From contig JBKGXV010000001.1 of the NCBI GenBank assembly GCA_046546375.1, positions 1 through 64,000 of the forward strand: a stretch of DNA of 64,000 nucleotides, read 5' to 3'. The notes beneath the pieces are model-generated. The model searched no databases. It saw nothing but the letters and a program-made list of their open reading frames with translations, and was not told the origin of the DNA. The stretch is from JAEZKC01 sp046546375. GTDB taxonomy: Bacteria > Fibrobacterota > Chitinivibrionia > Chitinivibrionales > Chitinispirillaceae. Position numbers and translations under genes: made by a program. Below, in pieces: positions 36,564-45,215 of the stretch (positions are counted from its first letter, which is position 1; every line of letters begins with the position of its first letter).

Positions 36564-37750
36564 AGCAGAAGGTTTTCCTGTGTACGTTGATCTTCATTAT
36601 TGGTGTACAAGCCGCTACCAAACTCAGTCTGAACGGATCCTGTTCTTTTGATATGCTCCCGACACAGATATCGGACAACGGATTGTCATTGGAACACAGA
36701 CTTTCAGACAGGATGGCTCTGAAATTTAATTCCGATTTTTTCACATATTCGCAACCTCTTCATAAAGGTGTAAAGGAGCACAGTGCCTCGGTGATTTCAC
36801 CCAGGCTGGGGTTGATTCTTAACTTCAAAGAGTTCTGGCGACGAGTGGAGCTGAGTGTCGGTGCTGACCATGTCTTTGATATTCATTCTCTGCCTTCCGG
36901 CAGTATGGAATCTGTTTTCGGTTACGGATCGGATCTTTCTCTGTCTGCGAAAGCGTGGTATACGGGAAGAGTTCCGAAGGCTGCGGTTGTTCTGAACCGG
37001 ATTTCATCAGCCGGCTTTTCTGCGGAGCTGAAAAAACAGTTCGGATGGATTGGTGAAATTTCTTTGAGTTACAGTCATGAATATCTGATTCCAGCCGATT
37101 CTCTTCTGGATACCTCACTTTTTGTGTCACGCCCACGGGGCTTCAACGATTCAATGATAGTCATCGGCCCTAATCAGGTACAGACTCTCTCAGCATACGG
37201 CTACAGAATGCTTTTCAATCCCGTGTATGTTGGGTATGCATTTGAATGGAAAAACGCCCGGGAGAGCAGATATATGCTGACCGGTGAGCAGGATACCTTA
37301 TTACGCAGCCGGTACGGACCTCCCGGAACTACTCCGCAGACAAGTGTTCTGAGACATCTGCAGTATTCAAATTATCCTTTTTCCGGAACAGATGTGCCTC
37401 TGAACCGTTTCACACACAAACTTATTCTTTCTGTTCCTGTATCCGTGGGTAAAATGAAAATTACTGGTAAAGTTGCATTTCCTTTCTACTCATCGCAGCG
37501 CAAAACCGGATACCCGGAGTATGTGGAAGGGGTGGATTCAACCGATAATTATCTGTATAGAACCGAGTACACTGAAGAGTTCACCGCACCCATGGATGCG
37601 GAAATGACTGCTGAGTATTCCCTGAATGCGAATACCAGTTTTTCGCTCAGCTGCAATTATTTCTCATTTCCCTATGAGTCCTGGGGATATTTCAGCTCAC
37701 AGCGTTATTATCTGAATACTTTCGGCTTCAAATTGGATTATGAATTTTAG
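36560..37750 (+). CDS. outer-membrane beta-barrel protein, putative polysaccharide export pore
   Basis: A 396-residue protein with a signal peptide (first 18 residues) and a mature chain of alternating amphipathic strands rich in Tyr, Ser and Phe (FSLSCNYFSFPYESWGYFSS), ending in LDYEF with a terminal Phe as outer-membrane barrels do. It is coupled by ATGA to the SDR gene and followed by a TPR gene. In synthase-dependent systems (AlgE/AlgK, PgaA, BcsC) a barrel with TPR forms the exit; here they would be separate genes. The export role is inferred from context. Confidence 0.68.
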   Translation: MKQKVFLCTLIFIIGVQAATKLSLNGSCSFDMLPTQISDNGLSLEHRLSDRMALKFNSDFFTYSQPLHKGVKEHSASVISPRLGLILNFKEFWRRVELSVGADHVFDIHSLPSGSMESVFGYGSDLSLSAKAWYTGRVPKAAVVLNRISSAGFSAELKKQFGWIGEISLSYSHEYLIPADSLLDTSLFVSRPRGFNDSMIVIGPNQVQTLSAYGYRMLFNPVYVGYAFEWKNARESRYMLTGEQDTLLRSRYGPPGTTPQTSVLRHLQYSNYPFSGTDVPLNRFTHKLILSVPVSVGKMKITGKVAFPFYSSQRKTGYPEYVEGVDSTDNYLYRTEYTEEFTAPMDAEMTAEYSLNANTSFSLSCNYFSFPYESWGYFSSQRYYLNTFGFKLDYEF

Positions 37751-37766
37751 TAAACGGGGAGGATGT

Positions 37767-38585
37767 ATGATAAAAAAGAAACATGTATCTGTTGCAGTTG
37801 TGCTCTCGTTTCTGGCAGTGAAAACGGTTTTCTCGGACTGCCTGAAGGATGCGGAAGCACTTATGGCGAAGGAAAACTATAAAGAAGCGGTGCTGGTTTT
37901 GGATAAATGCAGCAAAAATCCAAAGGCCTTTAAAATGCTGGGGAAGGCATATCATGAATTGTATCAGATGGACCAGGCCAGAAAATATCTGGAAAAGCAT
38001 CTGAAAAAATCTCCCGATGATCTGGAAACAGAAATACTTCTGGCTTCTTCACACGCCTACAGCAAACAATTCGGAAAGGCGATTGATAAATACCAGAATC
38101 TTCATGAAAAGTACCCGGAAAATAAAGAAATCCAGAAGGGATATGCACGTGCATTGGGATGGAATAAGGATTATGATGCCGCGGTGTCTCTTTATAAATC
38201 AGTTCTCAAAAAAGATCCTCAGGATTATGAATCGGCTCTGGAAATAGGGGTCATTCTGAGTTGGAGGAAGAACTTCAGGGAAGCCGTTTCGCATCTTACC
38301 TCACTTATCGATTCAAAGCCGGAAAAAGAATGGGAGATCAAAGCGAGACTTCAGAGGGCCAAAGTACTCTCCTGGCAGAAGAAATTCAAAAAAGCAGTTA
38401 AAGAATACAATTCAGTGCTTGCTCTTGATTCTTCAGCAATCGAAGCATATTTGGGTATCGGAACAGTTCTGGAATGGCAGGGCAAATACAAACAAGCCAA
38501 GGCCAATTACGAGACGGCACTCGCTGCAGATCCGCAGAGTGCAGAAGTCAAAGACAAGCTCAATCAGCTCATGTGGGTAAAGTAG
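37767..38585 (+). CDS. periplasmic TPR protein
   Basis: A 272-residue protein with a signal peptide (first about 22 residues, then DCLKDAEAL) and about seven TPR units covering the rest, for example DYDAAVSLYKSVLKKDPQDY and KKAVKEYNSVLALDSSAIEAY. ATG 37767 is supported by GGGGAGG 4 bases upstream. It resembles AlgK or the TPR part of BcsC/PgaA, which link the synthase to the outer-membrane pore through the periplasm. The Cys after the signal is preceded by S-D, not a lipobox. Confidence 0.85.
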   Translation: MIKKKHVSVAVVLSFLAVKTVFSDCLKDAEALMAKENYKEAVLVLDKCSKNPKAFKMLGKAYHELYQMDQARKYLEKHLKKSPDDLETEILLASSHAYSKQFGKAIDKYQNLHEKYPENKEIQKGYARALGWNKDYDAAVSLYKSVLKKDPQDYESALEIGVILSWRKNFREAVSHLTSLIDSKPEKEWEIKARLQRAKVLSWQKKFKKAVKEYNSVLALDSSAIEAYLGIGTVLEWQGKYKQAKANYETALAADPQSAEVKDKLNQLMWVK

Positions 38586-38593
38586 GAGAATTC

Positions 38594-38905
38594 ATGGAAA
38601 ATCCAAAAGATCAGTTCCAAATAAAGAAAAACTTTCTGGCAATTTCGGTTTTCATTCTCATAGTGCTTGTTCTGGTTGATATACTGCTTCGTTTGCAGCC
38701 GGAAGTGTTCAGTGACGGCAGTGCTCCCAGAGCGGCCGTAGGGCATCATCACCAGTTCAAAGACGGTTCTTCCTATTATATCTACACAATTTTCGAGGAA
38801 AACGGAGATGTGTATCAGTGCTGGTGGGACGAGAAGACCTGGAGACAGAAGAAAGTAACCAATTACAAGGCGGGCAGTGAAACCGGAGGCATGGGAAGTG
38901 AGTGA
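38594..38905 (+). CDS. small single-span membrane protein
   Basis: A 103-residue protein, cytoplasmic N-terminus (ENPKDQFQIKKN), one hydrophobic span (about 13-32) and a periplasmic domain with aromatic residues (YYIYTIFEENGDVYQCWWD). AGGAG lies 5 bases before ATG 38594; its end overlaps the GT2 start by 8 bp. It occupies the place PgaD or similar accessory subunits have next to the synthase. No family recognised. Confidence 0.72.
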   Translation: MENPKDQFQIKKNFLAISVFILIVLVLVDILLRLQPEVFSDGSAPRAAVGHHHQFKDGSSYYIYTIFEENGDVYQCWWDEKTWRQKKVTNYKAGSETGGMGSE

Positions 38906-40457
38906 ACCCTTAACTTTGCAGAAGCCCCGGACTGAAACTGTTGGCGCACCTGCACGGGTTTCGGGGTGCAGAGACAGTGTGAGTCTGTTTGAGCGGATTA
39001 CATTGCTGATTCTCATCACTCTAGGTATAGAGTCTGTTCTTTATTTCATGACCTGGTGGCTTCAACCTCAGCATAGAAAAAGCGGGATTCTTTTTTACAT
39101 CCTCACGTTCGCGGTGGGATGGGGACTGTTCCGTTCACTTGTGAACTGGTTTTATTTCTTTTTCATAAGGGGTAGCCGTCACAAAAAAGCTCCCGAGGGG
39201 CTGAAAGCGGATGTGTTCACTACCGCAATGCCCGGAGAGCCTTATGAAATGTTCGAGAAGACTCTTGCTGCCATTTCTAAGATCTCCTATCCTCATGAAT
39301 CCTATCTCCTTGACGGGGGAAATGATCCCAGGCTCAGGGAACTCTGCAGCCGCCTGGGTGTTCATCATCTGGACTGCAGAAATATTGAGGGTGCCAAGGC
39401 TGGAAAAGTCAATTATGCACTGTCTAAGTCAAAAGGAGACTTCGTACTGATCATAGATCCCGATCATATTCCCGAACCGGACTTTTTCGATCAGGTGCTG
39501 GGACATTTCGAGGATCCTCAGGTGGGTTTCGTGCAGGTGGTGCAGGGGTACTACAATCAGTCAGAAAGTATTGTGGCGCGGGCTTCCGCCGAGCAGACCT
39601 ATGGTTTTTACGGACCAACCATGATGGGAATGAACGGCTTGGGCACGCCTGTGGCCATAGGGGCCAACTGTACATTCAGACGTAAAGCACTGGAATCCAT
39701 TGACGGTCATGCGGTTCATCTGGCCGAGGACCTGGTGACCTCGCTGCGCCTGCATGCCCAAGGGTGGAAAAGTGTGTACGTCCCTCACCGTATGTCATTC
39801 GGACTGGTGCCGGCTGACCTGGCTTCCTATTTCAAACAACAGCTCAAGTGGTCAACCGGCATGTTCCAGGCCTTCAGCGGAGAGTACTTACCACGGTTTT
39901 TCAAACTCCCCTTAGTCCGTAAACTGCACTATCTTTTCTCCGGAACATTCTATCTGGAGGGATTGGCTACAGCCATAACCTGTATCCTTCCCATTCTGTT
40001 TCTGTTTTTCGGGTTGTGGGCTGTGGAAATGGAATTCATTGAATTTCTGATTCATGTCACTCCATACGTGTCGATTTCTTTTCTGATCGGGTGGTATGTG
40101 CAGCGCTTTTACAGAAACAAAAGCGAAAAGGGCTTTTTGTGGAGGGGTATGGTACTTAATAAAGGAACGTGGGCCATATATGTACTGGGCTTTCTTTTCT
40201 GGCTCAGCCGGACCAAAGTTCCTTATTTGCCTACGCCTAAAAAGTCCGAAAGAGGAGTGTTCACCGGGCTTGTAATGCCTCATATTGTGGTGATCGTGCT
40301 TTCGCTGGCGGCCATTGTTTACAGTCTTTTGACATATGCCCGCATGGAGGAAGGTGTATGGGTGATGATCTTTTTTGCGTCCCTGAATATCGTCACCATG
40401 CTGCCTACGGTTATCATCGCCCATGCGGATCTTTTCAGGAGAAATGTTTCAAAATGA
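38898..40457 (+). CDS. cellulose synthase-like family 2 glycosyltransferase
   Basis: Processive membrane glycosyltransferase of 519 residues. Two N-terminal membrane helices (about 33-90) lead to the GT-A domain with the D, D, D, QxxRW signature: LLDGGND (137-143), DPDH (187-190), AED (276-278) and QQLKW (314-318, Lys for Arg). Four C-terminal helices form the translocation channel. GTG 38898 is chosen, since GGAGG at 38885-38889 is 8 bases upstream. No PilZ domain is seen. It likely polymerises and extrudes the operon's polysaccharide; the sugar is unknown. Confidence 0.9.
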   Translation: MSEPLTLQKPRTETVGAPARVSGCRDSVSLFERITLLILITLGIESVLYFMTWWLQPQHRKSGILFYILTFAVGWGLFRSLVNWFYFFFIRGSRHKKAPEGLKADVFTTAMPGEPYEMFEKTLAAISKISYPHESYLLDGGNDPRLRELCSRLGVHHLDCRNIEGAKAGKVNYALSKSKGDFVLIIDPDHIPEPDFFDQVLGHFEDPQVGFVQVVQGYYNQSESIVARASAEQTYGFYGPTMMGMNGLGTPVAIGANCTFRRKALESIDGHAVHLAEDLVTSLRLHAQGWKSVYVPHRMSFGLVPADLASYFKQQLKWSTGMFQAFSGEYLPRFFKLPLVRKLHYLFSGTFYLEGLATAITCILPILFLFFGLWAVEMEFIEFLIHVTPYVSISFLIGWYVQRFYRNKSEKGFLWRGMVLNKGTWAIYVLGFLFWLSRTKVPYLPTPKKSERGVFTGLVMPHIVVIVLSLAAIVYSLLTYARMEEGVWVMIFFASLNIVTMLPTVIIAHADLFRRNVSK

Positions 40458-41563
40458 GAAGGAAATTGTTTGTTTTTCTGATACTTGTGTTGTATGCAGG
40501 GCTGGTCGTGGGCCTTTTTGCCGGAATCAAGCGTTTCGAACAAGGTGCCCGTCAGTGGTATTTTACCAACGTGACAAGGAGAATGGTTTCCAAAGTGTCA
40601 AAACTTGGGGAGGATAAATGCGTTCTGGGCGTATACAGACCCGAATTGCCCTATTCCTTCAAGAATTCAGCAGAATTGGAAAAGGGGATAGGGACCAGAT
40701 TCACACTGATTTCCATTTATCAGGCCTGGGGAGAAAAGGATGTGCACAAGTTTCCCACTGAACTCATGAAAGCAGTTGATCGCAAAGGCTGTGTTCCTGT
40801 CCTTACCTGGGAACCCTGGGTGACTGATTTCACTTCAGAAGAACTCAGGCCCATGCCTCTTCGGGAAAAAGGGAGTCTCAAAGATATTGCCCAAGGCGAG
40901 TATGATTTCTACATACAGCAATGGGCTCGAAACGCGGTGAAATGGGGTAAACCGTTTTTTCTTAGGTTTGCACATGAAATGTCCAATCCCCAGTACCCCT
41001 GGACCCCTCAGAACGGCAACACTGAGGAGGACTATATCCGGGCCTGGTGGCATGTGAGGGAACTTTTTGATTCTCTGGGGGCAGACAATGTGATCTGGGT
41101 CTGGAGTCCATACAAAGCGCAGGATGTGCGGTTCTATCCCGGAGATGAATATGTGGACTGGGTGGCTCTGGATATCTTCAACTACGGAGAGCTTATTGCC
41201 TCTGGTGATCACGGACGGTGGCGCAGTTTCGATCAGCTGCTTTCTCCTCTTTACAGAAGTTTGGAGGATATCAGAAAGCCTGTAATGATTGCCGAGGTGG
41301 GAACTACCGATATGGGAGGCAGCAGAGAAGTATGGTACAGGGAAATGTTCAGTCAGATCGCCTCCAAGTTCCACAAGGTGAAGGCTGTAGTGTTCTTTGA
41401 TAATCCTTCGGACAGAACCAGCGGCGAGTGGAAAATCGACTGGGCTTTAACAGATGAAACAGAAGTCCTTGAAGAGATCAGAAACTCGGTTGAAAACGGT
41501 TGTTTCACATATGTACCAGATTATTCACACCAGCTTTCAGACAACAAAGGAGTGGAGAAATGA
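40454..41563 (+). CDS. membrane-anchored glycoside hydrolase family 26-like protein
   Basis: A 369-residue protein with an N-terminal signal anchor (about 5-24) and a GH26-type TIM barrel. The acid/base is Glu175 in LRFAHEMSNPQYPW and the nucleophile Glu281 in MIAEVGTTD, matching the RPLHEMNG and SEFG positions. GH26 enzymes cleave beta-mannan or mixed-linkage beta-glucan. Coupled by ATGA to the synthase, it probably trims or edits the nascent chain, as BcsZ does for cellulose and AlgL for alginate. The role is inferred. Confidence 0.85.
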   Translation: MRRKLFVFLILVLYAGLVVGLFAGIKRFEQGARQWYFTNVTRRMVSKVSKLGEDKCVLGVYRPELPYSFKNSAELEKGIGTRFTLISIYQAWGEKDVHKFPTELMKAVDRKGCVPVLTWEPWVTDFTSEELRPMPLREKGSLKDIAQGEYDFYIQQWARNAVKWGKPFFLRFAHEMSNPQYPWTPQNGNTEEDYIRAWWHVRELFDSLGADNVIWVWSPYKAQDVRFYPGDEYVDWVALDIFNYGELIASGDHGRWRSFDQLLSPLYRSLEDIRKPVMIAEVGTTDMGGSREVWYREMFSQIASKFHKVKAVVFFDNPSDRTSGEWKIDWALTDETEVLEEIRNSVENGCFTYVPDYSHQLSDNKGVEK

Positions 41564-42765
41564 AGAGAATCATAATGATTGCTGTTGTTTTAGGCTGTAT
41601 GAGCAAACAGAGTTTTTCCCAGGAATCATCGGTGAACGTGTCCGTTCTCAAAAATGATCTTGTGTATACCTCCATGCCTAAGGTGCATGGCAGCAATGTG
41701 CTTATACAGGATTTCAAAGACGGCTACTTCAAGTTTTACACAGTGGATGTTCAGACCGGAACTGAAACCGAAATACGTCAGCATACGGAATATATTTATC
41801 CAATGGCATTTTCAGGAAAGTATGTGGCCTGGATAGAATGTGATATCGAAGTTGTCAGAGGTATGACTATGGACACTTCGGTTCAGTATCATGTGAAAGC
41901 CATGAATGTTGACGACAGAACAGAACACCTTCTTTCCACAGATACCTTGTACAAAGAACATATCGCCGCCTATGGCGACAAAGTGGTGTGGACTGACTAT
42001 CGGCACACGGTTCCCGGTGACACAACCGTGGAAATCTACATGTATGACTTTTCCCGGATGAAGGAATCACGGATAACCGAGGTGCAGGGGTACAAGGCGT
42101 GGCCTCATATTTACAAAAACAAAATCGTGTGGCAGGATTACCGTCACGCGGAAACAGACAGAAATGCCGATATTTTCATGCGCGATCTGGACTCAGAAAT
42201 CGAAACCGAGGTCTGTACCGAAGGTTCCTATCAGGCCCAGCCGCATATCTGGGAAGACAAGGTAGTATGGCAGGATTACCGAAATGCGGTAACTGAAGCG
42301 GACAATGCCGATATTTTCATGCGCGATTTGAGTACAGGTGCGTTAAAGGAGATATGCACTGTTTCCGGTTATCAGGGCACTCCCAAAATCTACGGCAATC
42401 TAATTGTGTGGCATGATTACCGCAATGCCCGGCAGGACTCCTCCAACGCGGATATCTATATGTACGATCTGTCTGAGGATGCCGAGTACCCGGTATCTCT
42501 GAACGATGGTTATGAGGGGGAACCTGAGCTGTGGGGAAACACTGTTGTCTGGCAGGACTACAGTGACCTTTTTCTGTATAAGGGAATAATTGAGGAGGTT
42601 TCTTCCGCAATCGTGCCATGTTATAACCCCTCTTCTGCCGAACCAAACGCATCCTGCTTCTATGATTTGACGGGGAGAAAAATTCCCCGGTCCGGGATCC
42701 GCAACAAAATCATACTGAAAAAAGACCCGTCCGGACTGATTGACCGTTCAGGAGTAATCAGATAG
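41560..42765 (+). CDS. secreted TolB-like beta-propeller protein with C-terminal sorting-like tail
   Basis: A 401-residue exported protein (signal peptide about 1-20). Five repeats of about 50 residues with the pattern VVWxDYR...ADIFMRDL span about 138-340 (141-163, 188-210, 234-257, 282-303, 328-340), with earlier degenerate blades. The last 40 residues (CFYDLTGRKIPRSG and on) look like type IX cargo C-terminal domains. It is the last gene of the operon, coupled by ATGA. It may bind the exported polysaccharide. Confidence 0.82.
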   Translation: MKRIIMIAVVLGCMSKQSFSQESSVNVSVLKNDLVYTSMPKVHGSNVLIQDFKDGYFKFYTVDVQTGTETEIRQHTEYIYPMAFSGKYVAWIECDIEVVRGMTMDTSVQYHVKAMNVDDRTEHLLSTDTLYKEHIAAYGDKVVWTDYRHTVPGDTTVEIYMYDFSRMKESRITEVQGYKAWPHIYKNKIVWQDYRHAETDRNADIFMRDLDSEIETEVCTEGSYQAQPHIWEDKVVWQDYRNAVTEADNADIFMRDLSTGALKEICTVSGYQGTPKIYGNLIVWHDYRNARQDSSNADIYMYDLSEDAEYPVSLNDGYEGEPELWGNTVVWQDYSDLFLYKGIIEEVSSAIVPCYNPSSAEPNASCFYDLTGRKIPRSGIRNKIILKKDPSGLIDRSGVIR

Positions 42766-42776
42766 GGGAATCGGTG

Positions 42777-42805
42777 CGCGCTGAGCAGAACTTCTGCCCG
42801 GCGCG
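42777..42805. terminator. hairpin between convergent genes
   Basis: CGCGC (42777-42781) pairs with GCGCG (42801-42805), and GCAG with CTGC inside, separated by a 3x3 internal loop. It lies in the 47-bp gap between two convergent stops and may terminate both transcripts; there is no clear T-run. Confidence 0.5.
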
Positions 42806-42812
42806 TCATCTA

Positions 42813-43811
42813 TTACTTTCTGTAAGCCAGCATGTAGGCCCTGTTGTAGCTTGGTGTCGTTTTCACATCTGACAATCTGAATCCGTGCCGGGCAATCCAT
42901 TCGGCGTATTCTTTTCTGCTCCTCTCACGTCCTCTGGCCGCAACCATCATATTGAGATCCGCCCGCACCACGTGTCTGGGGCCGGTTTTGTCTTCATTGA
43001 GCAGGTATTCACCGATGACAAGCATTGCTCCCGGTCTGCTTGCTTTGGAAATGGAGTCAAGCAGCTGGTCTCCCTGCTCGGTATCCCAGTCGTGAAGAAT
43101 GTAGCCCAGAGTGTAGGCATCGGCTCCCTCGGGCAGGGGATCGGTAAAGAAATCGGCGGTATGAAAGGAAAGCTGCTTTTGCAGTCCGAATTCATCTATG
43201 AACTTGCGGGCGATGGGTTCTGCATAGTCCAGGTCAAGTATGGTGCCGCGCAGTCGGGGGAACGTCTGTGCGAGTGCAATCAGAAAGGAACCGGCTGCGC
43301 CTCCCACATCCACCATAAAATCAAGCCCTGAAAGTTCAGGGGTGATCTGTGCGAACTCTTTACCGGTCTGGTAGGTGATGGTGTGCATTCCTCTCATGAA
43401 CGCTTCCACTTTTTCGGGCTGACTGAACCATTCCTCAGTGGTGGTGGGAAGCAGTTCATCTTTGAGAGACCTGTTTTCTCCGAGAGATCTGTGCAGATGA
43501 CCCCAGAGGGGGTAGAGTTCGTCCCGGATGTGTACAAACATGTCTCCGATGTAGTCCGGTTTGCCTCTGACCAGTTTTTCCGATGCCTCGGTGCTGTTTT
43601 TGTAGCGGGATTTTTCTATGCATTGCACAAAGCCCAGAGAGCAGAGCAGGTTGAGCAGGCGTTGAGTGGAGTCCCGTGGCAGGTTCAGTGCCTTGGACAG
43701 CTCTTCGGTGGTTTTTTCTCCCCTTTCCAGGAGTGTGAACAGGTTTAGTTTTTCGGCGGTGAGCAGTGCCTGGGAGTCCATGAACCCCAGTGCGCATTCC
43801 CATGCATCCAT
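42813..43811 (-). CDS. O-methyltransferase (hydroxyneurosporene/COMT-like, PF00891 type)
   Basis: A 332-residue SAM-dependent methyltransferase. An N-terminal winged-helix dimerisation domain (about 1-95; LNLPRDSTQRLLNLLCSLG) precedes the catalytic domain with FMVDVGGAAGSFLIAL (motif I), GTILDLDYAEPIAR and YILHDWD. ATG 43811 is chosen because AAGGAGG lies 6 bases upstream; an ATG two codons earlier touches it. The substrate is probably a small aromatic or polyketide-like molecule. It stands alone between two convergent or divergent clusters. Confidence 0.87.
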   Translation of the reverse strand: MDAWECALGFMDSQALLTAEKLNLFTLLERGEKTTEELSKALNLPRDSTQRLLNLLCSLGFVQCIEKSRYKNSTEASEKLVRGKPDYIGDMFVHIRDELYPLWGHLHRSLGENRSLKDELLPTTTEEWFSQPEKVEAFMRGMHTITYQTGKEFAQITPELSGLDFMVDVGGAAGSFLIALAQTFPRLRGTILDLDYAEPIARKFIDEFGLQKQLSFHTADFFTDPLPEGADAYTLGYILHDWDTEQGDQLLDSISKASRPGAMLVIGEYLLNEDKTGPRHVVRADLNMMVAARGRERSRKEYAEWIARHGFRLSDVKTTPSYNRAYMLAYRK

Positions 43812-43876
43812 TGTCATCCTCCTTTTTTTTCAGGCTGGAATGAGTGAAGCAATTTCCGCTCCAGTAACGGTCGGCT

Positions 43877-43914
43877 CGGAGGTGATTCGGGGAGCAAACA
43901 GAAAATCACCTCCG
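43877..43914 (-). promoter_or_regulatory. leader hairpin containing Shine-Dalgarno and anti-Shine-Dalgarno arms
   Basis: CGGAGGTGATT (43877-43887) and AATCACCTCCG (43904-43914) form an 11-bp perfect stem with a 16-base loop. One arm equals a Shine-Dalgarno core and the other the 3' end of 16S rRNA. It lies 66-103 bp upstream of the methyltransferase start. It could regulate that gene post-transcriptionally; this is inferred. Confidence 0.5.
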
Positions 43915-44087
43915 GGGTGGAAAGCCTGGGGTTGTTTCGCCACACCCGTCCAAGCTGCTGATTTTCCAGGAATTATGCACGTCTGCTCCTTCTGATGTTC
44001 CAAAACAGGGGTGAAAAGACTACACGGGTTTGTCTTCAATTTGTCCCGATGTGCTCCAGACAGCCTTGTATGAGCTGTTTTGGCATT

Positions 44088-44103
44088 TGGCATACTGATT
44101 GTT
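44088..44103 (+). promoter_or_regulatory. sigma54-like promoter upstream of 44232 gene
   Basis: TGGCATACTGATTGTT matches the -24 element well; the -12 element is TTGTT, with GT in place of the near-invariant GC, so it is weaker. It shares 13 identical bases with the site at 33601-33613. Confidence 0.42.
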
Positions 44104-44231
44104 AATAAAAAGGGTCCCTTTGTTAAGAAGATTAAATCATTTGTGCATAAAACTTATTAAAATCTTCTGCTTTTACCGGTAAAATGCGGTATAACTATAT
44201 ACAGAACCCTTCAGTCCTTCGAGGAGGTAGC

Positions 44232-45194
44232 ATGAAAAGGAAAATCTGGGCAGTAATGATTGTCTGCAGTTTAAGCGCTTTTTTCTGCAGCTCGGAGGAC
44301 AAAGAGGGAAATCCTGTCTCTTCCGATCCGGACAACTCCACACCTGAAACTCTGGATCCTGCCTACGGGGATCCCCAAACCGTTCCCCAAACAGGCAACG
44401 AGGTGGGAAGATCCGCAGTGGAGGACGGTTCGGCGGCCCGTCTTGAGCTTTACGGCGAGCCTCAGTACTACTGGGGGGATCTGGGCAGCGGAACCGATGA
44501 GCCTCTGGTGAAGATCACCAACGCGGTGACCGAGCAGTGCACCGATGTCGAGGTCACCTTCAACCCCGATTTCGTGGATGCCACCTACGGTAGCGGTTCT
44601 GTGGGATGGGGCAACAGGGGGCACTGGTTCAAAGACCTCTACGCCAGTGATCATGTGGAGATCGCGGTCACCAACGGAGCCGGGGATACGGTGTTTCACG
44701 GCAGACTGGATCTTCTGGAACCCACTGATCTGGCGCCCTCAGGATACGCCACACTGGGACCTTTCGGCGGTGATGGGGCAATCTACAAGGGAGAGCCTTC
44801 CGATGTGCTTTCATTCGGTTCCAGTCTCGATGACAACATCAATTACTACGGTTATCATCTTTTTGAGGATTCGCCCCAAACTGATGATCAGTTCGCACCG
44901 GATTCCCAGTATCCCAATTGGCAGAATTATGTGACGTTCCGAATAACGCTTGACAGCGAGGCATTCGGTCCGTCAGGCTACGGGGAGGTGAGAATGACTT
45001 CGGTGCATGCTTCTCCCAGCAAAAACGGTGATGATACCATAGAGGTAACGGACAAACCCGGACCTGTTCCCGGTTCGGAGGATGATCCGTTCCGCTATTA
45101 TACCCCGCTCAAACCAGCTCAGCCCACCGATCCGGAACCGCCTCAGGATACTGTGACGGAACCCCCCGGGGATAGCATTCCGATCGTAGGCTGA
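44232..45194 (+). CDS. exported protein with novel domain shared with the 53558 gene
   Basis: A 320-residue protein: signal sequence (about 1-18) and Cys19 in SLSAFFCSS, an imperfect lipobox, so it may be a lipoprotein. After a low-complexity linker (20-60), residues about 64-292 match residues 205-437 of the second paralogue, with identical blocks such as SDHVEIA, GDTVFHGR, EVRMTSVHASP and GSEDDPFR. The tail is Pro/Asp-rich and ends in PIVG. AGGAGGT precedes ATG 44232. It is followed by its own terminator. I do not recognise the domain; it may bind glycans or surfaces. Confidence 0.75.
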   Translation: MKRKIWAVMIVCSLSAFFCSSEDKEGNPVSSDPDNSTPETLDPAYGDPQTVPQTGNEVGRSAVEDGSAARLELYGEPQYYWGDLGSGTDEPLVKITNAVTEQCTDVEVTFNPDFVDATYGSGSVGWGNRGHWFKDLYASDHVEIAVTNGAGDTVFHGRLDLLEPTDLAPSGYATLGPFGGDGAIYKGEPSDVLSFGSSLDDNINYYGYHLFEDSPQTDDQFAPDSQYPNWQNYVTFRITLDSEAFGPSGYGEVRMTSVHASPSKNGDDTIEVTDKPGPVPGSEDDPFRYYTPLKPAQPTDPEPPQDTVTEPPGDSIPIVG

Positions 45195-45215
45195 TGCTGT
45201 TTTGTTGCTCATGAT

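Larger units (their letters stand above)
43812..44231. other. intergenic regulatory region between methyltransferase and secreted domain protein
   Basis: A 420-bp divergent gap. It contains a strong hairpin with a Shine-Dalgarno-like arm (43877-43914), a 9-bp inverted repeat CCAAAACAG/CTGTTTTGG (44000-44008 and 44075-44083), a sigma54-like site (44088-44103) and the palindrome AAAGGGTCCCTTT (44109-44121). No gene was seen. Confidence 0.65.
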
